Origin: SIG575 sp964474295 | GTDB lineage: Bacteria; Bacillota; Clostridia; Oscillospirales; Acutalibacteraceae | Reading direction: 5' to 3' | DNA: 64,000 nt | Assembly (NCBI GenBank): GCA_964474295.1 | Contig: CAYYRN010000003.1 | Location: 22,912 to 86,911, forward strand | In this document: one piece after another, positions 34,100-43,567 of the stretch | Layout: every line of letters starts with the position of its first letter | Numbering within the stretch: position 1 is the first letter of the stretch | Made by a program: the position numbers and the translations under genes | The notes under the pieces: model-generated | Seen by the model: the letters and a program-made list of their open reading frames with translations, nothing else | The model's database searches: none | What the model was told of the DNA's origin: nothing

Positions 34100-35581
34100 A
34101 TGAAAAAAATTATAAAAATTTTATCATCGGTTTTGTCTGCGGTATTGGTTTTAACCTTGCTTACTTCTTGCAGCACTTCTATGGGAGAACTGCAAAATGC
34201 AAGTGCGAAAATCGATAACGGCACAGTTCTCAAGCTTCCCGTTTGCAACACGGATTCTTTAAATCCGTACGAAGCGACAACCGAATATAATCTTGCTTTA
34301 TCCTCACTTTTGTTTGAGGGGCTTGTTAAAGTGAATGAAGATTTTACGGCGAAAAACGTTATTGCAAAAAGCGTTTCGGTTGTGGGCAACACTGTCAATG
34401 TAAATTTAGATTCATCATATTGTTTCAGTGACGGAAGTTCAATTCTTGCAAGCGATGTTGAATACTCTTTCGAGCAGGCAAAGGCAAACGGTAATTTTGA
34501 AAAACAGCTTGAAAATTTTGAAAAAATTTCGGCATCGGGTCACAGCATAACGTTTAACCTTAAAAATCCCGACAAATATGCAGACCTCTGCTTGGATTTT
34601 CCGATTGTCAAAGAGCCGTCAGAGGATGATGAATACGTTGTAGGCAGCGGAAAATATAAAATCGAAAATTTAAGTTTTCTTGTTATGAACGAGCTTTGGC
34701 ATAATGAGAGCCTGCCCAAAGTCAGACGCATTAAATTGGTTAATATGCTCGATACGGAGAGTGGCCCCGAAAGTGTGGAGACGGGAACGGTTTCTTATTA
34801 TTTTCAGGATATGAGCAACGGAACGTATGTCAGGAAAAACGTTAAAACGCACGAAACCCAAATGACAAATCTTGTTTTTGTGGGAATTAACTCGAATAAC
34901 GAGCATTTGAAAAAAGCGGAGGTCAGACAGGCGATTTCTTTGCTTATACCGAAAGATACAATTGCGGAGGAGTCTTTCTTGGGGTACGCAGAGGTTGCGG
35001 AAACTCCGTTTTTCCCCGGCTGGAAAGAGCTTGAGAATGTAAAATCCGCCGATAAAACGGAGGCTTTTAACGAAGCAAAAGAACTCCTTGAAAGTGCGGG
35101 ATACAAAAGAAGCGATGTTCTTTCGTCTGTTATGAAGCTCAGAATAATTGTCAATGATGACAATTCCTTTAAAATTTCCGCAGCGCAAAACATTGCCGAT
35201 GCATTAAAAAGTGTGGGAATTTCCGTAACGGTCGAAAAGCTTTCTTTCCAATCCTTTGTGGGCAGACTGCAAAGGGGAGAATATGAGCTTTATATAGGTG
35301 AAACGAAGCTTACGAAAAATATGAGCCTGTCGCCGTTCTTTTCTTATAACGGAGGCGCTTCCTACGGAATTGACACAAACTCAAAAATTGTTGATGTGTA
35401 TAGCGATTTTTTAAGCGGAAAGGTAACGCTTCAGAGGTTTGTTGATTATTTTGACGTTGCCGTGCCGTTTATTCCCGTTTGTTTCAGAAGCGGAATCGAA
35501 ATGTATACAAACGAGATGTCCGTTTCAAAATACGGAACGGTTACGGACAGGTTTGAAAATATTTATTCATGGTCATATTAA
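34100..35581 (+). CDS. peptide-type ABC substrate-binding lipoprotein (family 5)
   Basis: 493 residues. A lipoprotein signal with lipobox 'LLTSC' (Cys24 lipidated) puts it on the outer face of the membrane. The mature part follows the SBP_bac_5 plan for oligopeptide/nickel binders: 'LNPYEATTEYN' near 53, 'LLFEGLVKVNEDF' near 68, a periplasmic lobe with 'VRQAISLLIPKDTIAEESF' near 275 (quoted as the family's motif region), and a second lobe after about 350. No permease or ATPase genes are nearby, so it is an orphan binding protein that may use a transporter encoded elsewhere or serve as a sensor or chaperone. The start follows AAAGGG; an upstream in-frame ATG overlaps ymdB. It ends 16 bases before addB. 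Confidence 0.85.
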   Translation: MKKIIKILSSVLSAVLVLTLLTSCSTSMGELQNASAKIDNGTVLKLPVCNTDSLNPYEATTEYNLALSSLLFEGLVKVNEDFTAKNVIAKSVSVVGNTVNVNLDSSYCFSDGSSILASDVEYSFEQAKANGNFEKQLENFEKISASGHSITFNLKNPDKYADLCLDFPIVKEPSEDDEYVVGSGKYKIENLSFLVMNELWHNESLPKVRRIKLVNMLDTESGPESVETGTVSYYFQDMSNGTYVRKNVKTHETQMTNLVFVGINSNNEHLKKAEVRQAISLLIPKDTIAEESFLGYAEVAETPFFPGWKELENVKSADKTEAFNEAKELLESAGYKRSDVLSSVMKLRIIVNDDNSFKISAAQNIADALKSVGISVTVEKLSFQSFVGRLQRGEYELYIGETKLTKNMSLSPFFSYNGGASYGIDTNSKIVDVYSDFLSGKVTLQRFVDYFDVAVPFIPVCFRSGIEMYTNEMSVSKYGTVTDRFENIYSWSY

Positions 35582-35597
35582 GGACGGATATTTTATT

Positions 35598-38500
35598 ATG
35601 CTTAATATAGTTTACGGAAAAGCGGGTACAGGAAAAACGAAACGTGTCAATGAAATCCTCGCATCTCTTGCCAAAAAGGGATGTGAGGATTTGCTGCTTA
35701 TTGTTCCCGAACAGTTTTCTTTCAGTGCGGAAAGAGCAATGCTTGAGCTTCTCGGAAGTGTAGACTGTAACAGGAACGAAATTGTTATGAGCTTCAGCCA
35801 CATTGCAGAAACCGTAAGAAAAGAATACGGTAGCACCGGACTGCGTGAAATCGGCAGTGCCGAAAAAGTTTTGCTTATGAATATGGCAATAAATCAGGTT
35901 CGGGATAAAATCACCTTTTTTTCACGCAGGCTCAAATCGAAAAGCTTTGTAAACGATATGATTTTGCTTTGCGATGAATTTAAGCAAAATGCACTCACGC
36001 CCGAAGACGCTTACGAATTTTGCGGTATGACACAAAGCACGCAGCTTTCTCAAAAGCTGAAAGAAGTTTTGCTGATTTTGGAGAGCTACAATGCTTTAAC
36101 AAAAAACAGATTCAGCGACCCGTTTGATGTTCTTACAAGACTTTACGAGGTTCTCGGTGAATACGGATTTTTTGAAAACAAAACTGTTTTTATAGACGGC
36201 TTTTACAGCTTTTCACGTCAGGAGCTTAAAATTATCGAACGCATTGTATCGCAAGCTGAAGATGTTTATGTTACCGTTTGCACGGATGAAATTTACGCTC
36301 CGTATGAGGACGATTACGACGTTTTTTCTTATCCGAGAAAAACGGCGCAGTCCGTTATAAACATAGCAAAAAAATACAACAAAGAAGTAAGGGCGGTTAA
36401 AATACAAAAGCGTCGTGAAAATTTAAGTGAAGAAATTTGCTTTTTGGAAGAAAATATTTTCAGAACCAAAAGAGAAAAAAGTGAAGCGGAAACAGAAGAT
36501 ATAGAAATAATAAGTGCCAAAAATATTGAAAACGAATGTAAATTTGTAGCCCTCACCGTAAGAAAGCTTTTGTCCGAGGGCAAGGTCAGAAGCCGTGATA
36601 TAGCAATTGTTTCCCGTGACGGCGGGGAATATGACACCGAAATGAAGGAAGCTCTGAAAACCTATTCGACAGAAGTTTTTTCGGATAAAAGACAGCCCGT
36701 AAAAATTCAGCCGCTTTGCACATATATTTTAGGTGCTTTGGAAATCGCAAATTTCGGATTTGACGAATCAAGGGTTATGAAATGCCTAAAAACAGGGCTT
36801 ACCGACCTTGACACGAACGAGGTTTCGCTGATTGAAAATTATGCTCTGATGTGGGGGAAAAATGCTTCGTTTTTAAAAGAATGGACGGAAAATCCGAGAG
36901 GTTACGGAGAAGAATTTCTGGAAAGTGACAGGCAGGAGCTTGAAAGGCTGAACCGTTTGAGAAAAACAGCCGTAAAACCGCTTGCGGAATTTAAAAAAGC
37001 TGTTTCGGAAAAGGTAAGCGGGAAAAAAGCTGCGGAAGAAATTTATAAGCTTCTTATGAATACTCACGCAGACGAAAACCTGAAAAAAATCGCAATAAAT
37101 CTTGAAGAAATGAACGAGCGTGAGCTGTCGATTGAACAGGAAAGAATATGGCAGACGGTTATTTCCGTTTTGGACAGCTTTGCCTCTGTTGTGGCTGATG
37201 ATGTTAAACCCGTTTCGGAAATTTATGACCTTTTCAACACGATTATCTCAAATGAAGAAATAGGAAACATTCCGCAGGGGCTTGACGAGGTGCTTGTCGG
37301 CAGTGCGGAGAGGACAAGGGTAGCGTCTCCCAAAATTGTTTTTTTGGTCGGAGCAAACGACGGTGTTTTTCCGAAAACGCCGTCAAGTGCCGGTATTTTC
37401 AGTGACAGAGAAAGAAACGTGCTGCTTAATGCGGGACTTGATTTGAATTTGCCCGTGCTTGACAGAATTATGGAAGAACGGTTTATTGCTTACCATACGC
37501 TTTGCACCGCATCGGAAAAAATTTATGTTTCTTTTTGCAACCGCTCACTTTCCGGAGAGCTTGCTCCGTCTGAAATTGTCGAGGAAATCAAAACGATATT
37601 TCCGAACTGTAAATTTACCGATGCGGAAAAAACCGATATATATGACTACGTTTTCAGCGAAACAAGCGCCTTTGAGGTAGCGGCGGAAAAATGGAAAACG
37701 GATGATGAAAAAGCCAATGCGTTAAAAAAATATTTTTCCGAAAAAGGGCAGGAAGAATATAAAAATCAACTCGAAGCACTCGAAAAATACATTTCAAAAG
37801 GAAAAACGGTAATAAACGATAAGAACACGGCACAAGAGCTTTACGGAAAGGTTATGCATCTTTCGGCTTCGAGAATCGAAGTTTTCAATAAGTGTCCGTT
37901 TGAATATTTCTGTAAATTCGGTTTGCGTGCAAAACCGGAAGAAAAAGCCGAAATCAGTCCCAGACAAAGGGGAACTGTTGTCCATTACTGCCTTGAAAAG
38001 CTTATTAAAAATTACGGCTTGGAAAAGCTCAGGTTAATGAGCGAGGATGAGCTGAAAAAAGTAATTACCGAAATTCTGACTGAGTATGCCGAAATTTCGA
38101 TGGGCGGAAAGGAAAACAAAACAAAACGGTTTTCTTTTTTATACGCACGCTTTGAAAAGACGGTTTATGAGCTTATTTTGCAGATAATAGAGGAGTTTTC
38201 CGTAAGCGATTTCGTGCCTGAAGGCTTTGAACTTAAAATCGATTTTGACGGCGATGTTCAGCCTTATGAAATCCCTCTTGCTTCGGGGGGCAAGGTTTTT
38301 GTAAGAGGACTTGTTGACCGTGTTGATGTAATGGAAAAGAACGGGCAGAAATACGTCCGTGTTGTCGATTACAAAACAGGCAAAAAAGAGTTTAAGCTTT
38401 ATGAGGTTTTGGAAGGCATAAATATGCAGATGCTTATTTATCTTTTCGCAATCAGACAAAACGGAAAAGGAATTTACGAAAACTGTGTTCCCGCAGGAGT

Positions 38501-38957
38501 TTTGTATAAGCCTGCAAGTGTTTCGCAAATCAGAACGGAGCGTTACGCTTCAAAGGAAGACATAGAAAAAAAGAGAAAAAAAGAAAGCAGATATTCCGGG
38601 CTTGTTTTGGCACACGAAGATGTGGTATACGGTATGGACCGTGAGGTGTCTTCGCAGATAATTGACGTTAAAATTAAGGATGACAAGGATAATAAAATCA
38701 CATTTACGGGTTCTGTGGCAACGATGGCACAGCTCGGAAAACTCAAACAAAAGGTTGATGAAATAATCGAGCGTATGGGCAACGAGCTTCATAACGGAAG
38801 AGCCGATGCTTTGCCTCTTGTAAACGGCAGTGAAAGTGCTTGCGATTTTTGCGATTATTCGGATGTTTGCTTAAATCGTGATGAAGATGCAAGACGTGAA
38901 ATAGTTGCCGCAAAAAATGAGGCAATATTTGATTTTCTCGAAAAGGACGGTGAATGA
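35598..38957 (+). CDS. addB: AddB, helicase-nuclease subunit B
   Basis: With AddA it resects double-strand DNA ends for RecA-dependent repair. 1119 residues, near the family's about 1150. Walker A 'GKAGTGKT' is at 7-14, followed by inactivated UvrD-like domains with 'LVGANDGVFPK' near 578. The C-terminal RecB nuclease domain has 'RVVDYKTGKK' near 920, and the four iron-sulfur cysteines are present: one in 'FNKCPFEYFCK' near 760 and three in 'CDFCDYSDVC' near 1076-1085. The ATG at 35598 puts Walker A at the usual position; the ribosome site (AAGGACGG) is weak. Its stop overlaps the addA start (ATGA). Confidence 0.95.
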   Translation: MLNIVYGKAGTGKTKRVNEILASLAKKGCEDLLLIVPEQFSFSAERAMLELLGSVDCNRNEIVMSFSHIAETVRKEYGSTGLREIGSAEKVLLMNMAINQVRDKITFFSRRLKSKSFVNDMILLCDEFKQNALTPEDAYEFCGMTQSTQLSQKLKEVLLILESYNALTKNRFSDPFDVLTRLYEVLGEYGFFENKTVFIDGFYSFSRQELKIIERIVSQAEDVYVTVCTDEIYAPYEDDYDVFSYPRKTAQSVINIAKKYNKEVRAVKIQKRRENLSEEICFLEENIFRTKREKSEAETEDIEIISAKNIENECKFVALTVRKLLSEGKVRSRDIAIVSRDGGEYDTEMKEALKTYSTEVFSDKRQPVKIQPLCTYILGALEIANFGFDESRVMKCLKTGLTDLDTNEVSLIENYALMWGKNASFLKEWTENPRGYGEEFLESDRQELERLNRLRKTAVKPLAEFKKAVSEKVSGKKAAEEIYKLLMNTHADENLKKIAINLEEMNERELSIEQERIWQTVISVLDSFASVVADDVKPVSEIYDLFNTIISNEEIGNIPQGLDEVLVGSAERTRVASPKIVFLVGANDGVFPKTPSSAGIFSDRERNVLLNAGLDLNLPVLDRIMEERFIAYHTLCTASEKIYVSFCNRSLSGELAPSEIVEEIKTIFPNCKFTDAEKTDIYDYVFSETSAFEVAAEKWKTDDEKANALKKYFSEKGQEEYKNQLEALEKYISKGKTVINDKNTAQELYGKVMHLSASRIEVFNKCPFEYFCKFGLRAKPEEKAEISPRQRGTVVHYCLEKLIKNYGLEKLRLMSEDELKKVITEILTEYAEISMGGKENKTKRFSFLYARFEKTVYELILQIIEEFSVSDFVPEGFELKIDFDGDVQPYEIPLASGGKVFVRGLVDRVDVMEKNGQKYVRVVDYKTGKKEFKLYEVLEGINMQMLIYLFAIRQNGKGIYENCVPAGVLYKPASVSQIRTERYASKEDIEKKRKKESRYSGLVLAHEDVVYGMDREVSSQIIDVKIKDDKDNKITFTGSVATMAQLGKLKQKVDEIIERMGNELHNGRADALPLVNGSESACDFCDYSDVCLNRDEDARREIVAAKNEAIFDFLEKDGE

Positions 38958-41900
38958 TTGTGTCGGAAGTTAATTGGACTCCCGCTCAGAGGGACGCTAT
39001 TTACGCACGGGGCGGAACCGTTTTGGTTTCCGCTGCGGCGGGTTCGGGAAAAACGGCGGTTTTGGTAAAACGAGTAATAGAAAGACTTACCGATGAAAAT
39101 GACCCATGCTCCGTTGACGAGCTTTTAATCGTAACATTCACAAGAGCTGCCGCATTGCAGATGAAAAATAAAATAAGCGGTGAGCTTTCAAAAATAATTT
39201 CAGCCGAAGAGGATATCAAGAGAAAAAGTCGTCTTTTAAGACAGCAGATGCTTCTTAAATGTGCGAAAATTTCAACGATAGACAGCTTTTGCGGTGATGT
39301 CGTAAGACAAAACACGCAGGCAATACCGCTTGACAGCGATTACAAGCTGCTTGACGAGTCGGGTATTCGCAGCATTATGGATTCGGCTTATGAGGAAACA
39401 GCAGAGGAATTTTATGATGAGGGAAGTGCCGATTTCCTCGTCCTTGCGGATATGTTTACAAAATCCAATGATGATAAGCTGCTCAAAGAGTTGGTTTACA
39501 GCCTTTACGATTTTGCGTCGTCTTATATGAATCCGAAAAAGTGGATTGAGGAAATCGACAGACGTCTCGGATGTGAAAAAACGGATTTTACAAATGACTT
39601 TGCCGTAACGGTTATTGACAGCTTTCGTGAAGACATTCTTTATTGCAAAGCTCTTGCCGAAAGAGGTTGCGGAGTTTTGAAATCGGATGAGGTATCTTGT
39701 GAGGTTTATTCCCCGGCATTTATCAGCGACATTGAGTTTTTCGATAAGCTGCTTAAAGAAATGCCGAAAAAATTTACCGAGCAAAATTGGGATAAAATTA
39801 TCGAGCTGACGCTTTCCAATCCTTTTGTCAAGCTGAATACTCTCAAATCGTCTCTTAAATGCACAAGTTCCGAAAACGCCAAAGCAATTCGTGATTTTTA
39901 CAAGGCACTTTATAAAAAATCGGTGTCTTCAATCGGCATTTCATCAAAAGATAACAGATGCGATGTCGAAAAGCTCTCACCGGTTGTCAAAATGCTTTCA
40001 CGCTTCACGCTTGAATTTTTTGACAGATTTGAAAAAATGAAAATTGAAAAAAACTGTGCCGATTTTTCCGATGTGCTGCATATGGCACTTGATTTGCTTG
40101 TTCTTGAAGAAGACGGAAAGCTGATAAAAACTCCTCTTGCACAGGAGTATTCAAAACAGTTTAAGGAAATTCTGATTGACGAATATCAAGATACAAACGA
40201 AGCACAGGATATTCTTTTCGATGCAGTGTCCCGCAACGGCGAAAATTTATTTTTCGTGGGCGACGTTAAACAGAGCATTTACGGTTTCAGAAAAGCAACG
40301 CCTCAAATTTTTCTCGATAAAAGAAAAACCTTTACCGATTATGACAGGAAAAATCCCTTTTTTCCGTCAACGATAACTCTTGACAGTAATTTCAGAAGTC
40401 GAAAAGAAATAACGGAATTTGTTAATTTTATATTTTGCGGACTTATGAGCGAGGGTGCGGGGGATATAGAGTATGATGAGCGTGAAACTCTGAAAGCAGG
40501 TGCTTCTTACCCCGAAACAGACGACACTTGCTGCGAAATGCACATAATCGAAAGCTCCGCTTTTGAAGATGTCGAGCCTTCAAAAGCACAGGCTGTTCAT
40601 ATAGCTTCGGAAATCAAGTCGATTTGTGAGGACGGCAGATTTAAGTTCGGTGATGTTGCAATTCTTTTAAGGACAAACAAGAGTATTCCGCTTTTTGTTC
40701 AAACACTCAATGATATGGGTATTAACGCTCATGCGGACGAGAGCGAAAATTTGTTTGAAACAGAAGAAGTGCGGACGCTTTTTTCTTTGATAAAGGTAAT
40801 AGACAACCCCGTCAGGGATGTGCCGCTGCTGGCGGTTATGATGTCACCGATTTTTGCTTTTTCGGCTGACGAGCTTGCGAAGATAAGAATAAACTGCAAG
40901 TCGGGGAGCTTTTATTCGGCTGTCGCTTTTTGTGCCGAAAACGGGGATGAAAAATGCAAAAAATTTCTTGATATGCTTTCGTCTTTCCGTCTTGTTTCTC
41001 AAACCGTGACACCGGGTGAGCTTGTAAGGCACGTTTTGCGAAAAACAGGCTACAAAGCCATTGTTTCTTCGTGGGACAGAGGTGCCGGAAGACGTGAGAA
41101 TCTTGACATATTCAGAGCTTTTGCCGATAATTTTTCTTCGGAAAACGAGGTAGGGCTTTCGGGCTTTGTAAGACAGCTTGAAAAAATCGAAAAAACCGTT
41201 TCGGTAAAAAGCTCACAAGCTTCATCGGATAATGAAAATTCCGTTTCCGTTATGACAATTCACCGCAGCAAAGGATTGGAGTTTCCCGTTTGCTTTTTGG
41301 CTGAAACGGAAAAAGAGTTCAACCGACGTTCCCTTTCAAACGATTTGCTTTCACATCCGAAAAGCGGTGTTGGAATTGTCGGGATAGACACAAAGCGTAT
41401 GATTAAGTACGAAACACTCAGCCGCATTGCCGTAAAAACCGATAAGGAAAAAACCGAATTGTCGGAAGATATGCGTGTGCTTTATGTCGCAATGACAAGG
41501 GCAAAGGAGAAACTTGTTATAGTCGGCTCTCCCAAAGATTTTTCAAAAACACTCGCAAAGGCGTCGATAATATCTTTCGGAGAAAAAATAAACCCCGTGG
41601 CGGTAAGGCGTTCTTCAAATTATCTTGAATGGCTGTGTGCCGTGGCTGTCGGACACCCCGATTCGGATTCTTTACGTTTTAAAGCTGGATTTTCCGATGT
41701 GCGTAAAGCACCTGCCGATTTCAAACTTAAAATCAAGCTTGTCGACAGCTTGCCGAAATGTACATCCACAGCCGAAACGGAAGAAAAAACAGGCAAAGCG
41801 GATTTAAACTATTTGAGCAAAATAAAAAGCGATATCGGTTATGTGTACCCGTTTGCGGCTTTGTCCGATGTTCTTGCAAAAAGAGGCGCTTCAACGGCAT

Positions 41901-42475
41901 TCGACAAAACCGTTGACCGTGAATTTTTCGCATCCGAAAGACCGGCTTTTCTGAACAAAACCTCGCTTACTGCGGCAGGCAGGGGTACTGCAATGCATTC
42001 TTTTATGCAGTTTTGCGATTACGAAAAAGCCAAAACGGATTTAATAAGCGAAATCGCAAGGCTGAAAGACAAAGGCTTTTTAAGCGAAATTCAGGCAAAC
42101 AGTTTGGATATCAAAAAGCTCGAACGCTTTTTCTCTTCGCCTTTGTTTGAAAGAATTTTAAAATCCGAAAAGGTTTACAGGGAAAAGAAGTTCATAATAG
42201 GAATGTCACCGTGCGAATTTGACGAAAGCTTGCCGAAAAAATTTGCCGAGGAAAAAGTTGTGGTTCAGGGTATTCTGGATTGTGCGTTTGAAGAAGACGA
42301 CGAAATTGTGATTGTGGATTACAAAACGGACAGAGTGACCGATTCGCAGGTGCTTAAAGACCGTTACTGCGGTCAGCTTGAAATTTACAAAAGAGCCGTT
42401 AAAGAGTGTATGGGCAAAAATGTAAAAGAAGCATTGCTCTATTCGTTTTATCTTGAAACAACGGTGCAAATATAA
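38954..42475 (+). CDS. addA: AddA, helicase-nuclease subunit A
   Basis: UvrD-family 3'-5' helicase plus nuclease, partner of AddB. 1173 residues. Walker A 'SAAAGSGKTAVLVKR' near 22-36, motif Ia 'VTFTRAAALQMK', Walker B 'LIDEYQDTNEAQ' near 408, motif III 'GDVKQSIYGFR' near 434, motif IV 'DSNFRSRKEI', motif VI 'LYVAMTRAKEKL' near 842, and nuclease 'IVIVDYKTDR' near 1115. All are intact, so the complex should be a working dual nuclease. The ATG overlaps the end of addB by four bases, which fits equimolar production of the two subunits. Confidence 0.96.
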   Translation: MIVSEVNWTPAQRDAIYARGGTVLVSAAAGSGKTAVLVKRVIERLTDENDPCSVDELLIVTFTRAAALQMKNKISGELSKIISAEEDIKRKSRLLRQQMLLKCAKISTIDSFCGDVVRQNTQAIPLDSDYKLLDESGIRSIMDSAYEETAEEFYDEGSADFLVLADMFTKSNDDKLLKELVYSLYDFASSYMNPKKWIEEIDRRLGCEKTDFTNDFAVTVIDSFREDILYCKALAERGCGVLKSDEVSCEVYSPAFISDIEFFDKLLKEMPKKFTEQNWDKIIELTLSNPFVKLNTLKSSLKCTSSENAKAIRDFYKALYKKSVSSIGISSKDNRCDVEKLSPVVKMLSRFTLEFFDRFEKMKIEKNCADFSDVLHMALDLLVLEEDGKLIKTPLAQEYSKQFKEILIDEYQDTNEAQDILFDAVSRNGENLFFVGDVKQSIYGFRKATPQIFLDKRKTFTDYDRKNPFFPSTITLDSNFRSRKEITEFVNFIFCGLMSEGAGDIEYDERETLKAGASYPETDDTCCEMHIIESSAFEDVEPSKAQAVHIASEIKSICEDGRFKFGDVAILLRTNKSIPLFVQTLNDMGINAHADESENLFETEEVRTLFSLIKVIDNPVRDVPLLAVMMSPIFAFSADELAKIRINCKSGSFYSAVAFCAENGDEKCKKFLDMLSSFRLVSQTVTPGELVRHVLRKTGYKAIVSSWDRGAGRRENLDIFRAFADNFSSENEVGLSGFVRQLEKIEKTVSVKSSQASSDNENSVSVMTIHRSKGLEFPVCFLAETEKEFNRRSLSNDLLSHPKSGVGIVGIDTKRMIKYETLSRIAVKTDKEKTELSEDMRVLYVAMTRAKEKLVIVGSPKDFSKTLAKASIISFGEKINPVAVRRSSNYLEWLCAVAVGHPDSDSLRFKAGFSDVRKAPADFKLKIKLVDSLPKCTSTAETEEKTGKADLNYLSKIKSDIGYVYPFAALSDVLAKRGASTAFDKTVDREFFASERPAFLNKTSLTAAGRGTAMHSFMQFCDYEKAKTDLISEIARLKDKGFLSEIQANSLDIKKLERFFSSPLFERILKSEKVYREKKFIIGMSPCEFDESLPKKFAEEKVVVQGILDCAFEEDDEIVIVDYKTDRVTDSQVLKDRYCGQLEIYKRAVKECMGKNVKEALLYSFYLETTVQI

Positions 42476-42503
42476 AACAAAATAAAAAATTTCAAAAAAA
42501 CAG

Positions 42504-42532
42504 TTGCATTTTGTTTTGATTTGTGTTAATAT
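42504..42532 (+). promoter_or_regulatory. sigma-A-type promoter for rpmE
   Basis: -35 TTGCAT (42504-42509), 17-base spacer, -10 TAATAT (42527-42532), 41 bases before the rpmE ATG. Confidence 0.65.
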
Positions 42533-42573
42533 TACCTTTGTTATATGCCAATTAATGAAAGAGGTGACAAAAA

Positions 42574-42777
42574 ATGAAGGAAGGACTCCATCCTAATTAT
42601 CAGGAAACTGAAATTAAATGTGCTTGCGGAGCTGTTTACAAGACTTGTTCAACCAAGGCTGATATGCGTGTAGATATTTGTTCAAACTGTCATCCGTTCT
42701 TCACAGGTAAGCAGAAGCTTGTTGATACAGGCGGACGTGTAGACAGATTTAAGAAGCGTTTCAATCTTGACAAATAA
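42574..42777 (+). CDS. rpmE: 50S ribosomal protein L31 (zinc-binding type)
   Basis: 67 residues of the RpmE A-type. The zinc ligands Cys16, Cys18, Cys36 and Cys39 are all there ('CAC' and 'CSNC'), so this is the zinc-carrying (C+) form, not the zinc-free paralogue (rpmE2/ytiA) that replaces it under zinc limitation. 'HPFFTGKQKLVDTGGRVDRF' is the family's conserved C-terminal block. AGAGGTG precedes the ATG. Monocistronic: its own promoter upstream and a terminator hairpin 34 bases downstream. Confidence 0.97.
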   Translation: MKEGLHPNYQETEIKCACGAVYKTCSTKADMRVDICSNCHPFFTGKQKLVDTGGRVDRFKKRFNLDK

Positions 42778-42810
42778 TTGCTTTTGAGCATCATTTTAAC
42801 AGAAGATAAC

Positions 42811-42847
42811 GGCAGACAATTTTTTGAGGAAAGTTGTCTGCCTTTTC
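42811..42847 (+). terminator. intrinsic terminator after rpmE
   Basis: 9-bp stem (42811-42819 with 42834-42842), 14-base loop, followed by TTTTC. It ends only five bases before the AAGGAGG of the next gene, whose promoter is therefore unclear; some read-through is likely. Confidence 0.75.
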
Positions 42848-42866
42848 TGTTTAAGGAGGTTTTGAC

Positions 42867-43487
42867 GTGCAAAGCTACAAAACGGTTTGCGAATCGGCGC
42901 ATGATGAATTTACGGAAAAAAAGTCAAGGTTTATCGGCTATGTCAAGCCTGTTAAAACCGTTGAAGAAGCGATGAGCTTTATTAATGAAATAAAACAGAA
43001 GCATTGGGATGCAACGCACAATGTTTATGCTTATGTCCTGCGTGATATGATGACAAGACGTTACAGTGACGACGGAGAACCGCAGGGAACTGCCGGCATA
43101 CCCGTGCTTGACGTTTTGCTGAAAGCCGAGATTGTTGATGTTGCCGTTGTCGCAACGAGATATTTCGGCGGAACTTTGCTCGGAGCGGGCGGTTTGGTAA
43201 GGGCATATTCACATACGGCAAAAATAGCTGTGGAAGCGGGCAAAATAGTAACAATGCAGCTTTGTGCCGTAGCCGAAGTTAAGTGCGACTATTCGTTTTA
43301 CGGCAAGCTACCTTCGCTTATCGAGGAAAACGGCGGAAAAATTGACGGCACAGATTTTGCCGATAACGTAAAGGTCACATTCAGAATTGCACAGGAAAAG
43401 CTCGAAAAGTTCAATGAAATACTTACGGACGTAAGTAACGGAAGGTTTTTTGCCGAAAAAACAGGTGAAATTTTCTGTGCGATGTAA
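42867..43487 (+). CDS. YigZ/IMPACT family protein
   Basis: 206 residues with the IMPACT N-terminal domain signature 'DDGEPQGTAGIPVLDVL' near 71-87 and 'VVATRYFGGTLLGAGGLVRAY' region near 94 (its GG-x-x-LG-x-GG-L-x-R core is intact), followed by a DUF1949 (EF-G domain IV-like) C-terminal domain from about 140. Family members bind ribosomes or nucleic acids and have been linked to translational control; in eukaryotes IMPACT restrains Gcn2. The start is a GTG at 42867 with AAGGAGG six bases upstream. Confidence 0.9.
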   Translation: MQSYKTVCESAHDEFTEKKSRFIGYVKPVKTVEEAMSFINEIKQKHWDATHNVYAYVLRDMMTRRYSDDGEPQGTAGIPVLDVLLKAEIVDVAVVATRYFGGTLLGAGGLVRAYSHTAKIAVEAGKIVTMQLCAVAEVKCDYSFYGKLPSLIEENGGKIDGTDFADNVKVTFRIAQEKLEKFNEILTDVSNGRFFAEKTGEIFCAM

Positions 43488-43567
43488 AAAAATCGAAATT
43501 TAAAGAGGAAAACCGCAAAAACAGTTGTATATAAGTTATGAAAAGATGTTTTAAGGCGGTGTGATGT

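Noticed and set aside
43535..43564. A possible eight-codon leader peptide before dgt
   Set aside because: It is too short for evidence, has no well-placed ribosome site and no attenuator-like codons or hairpins.
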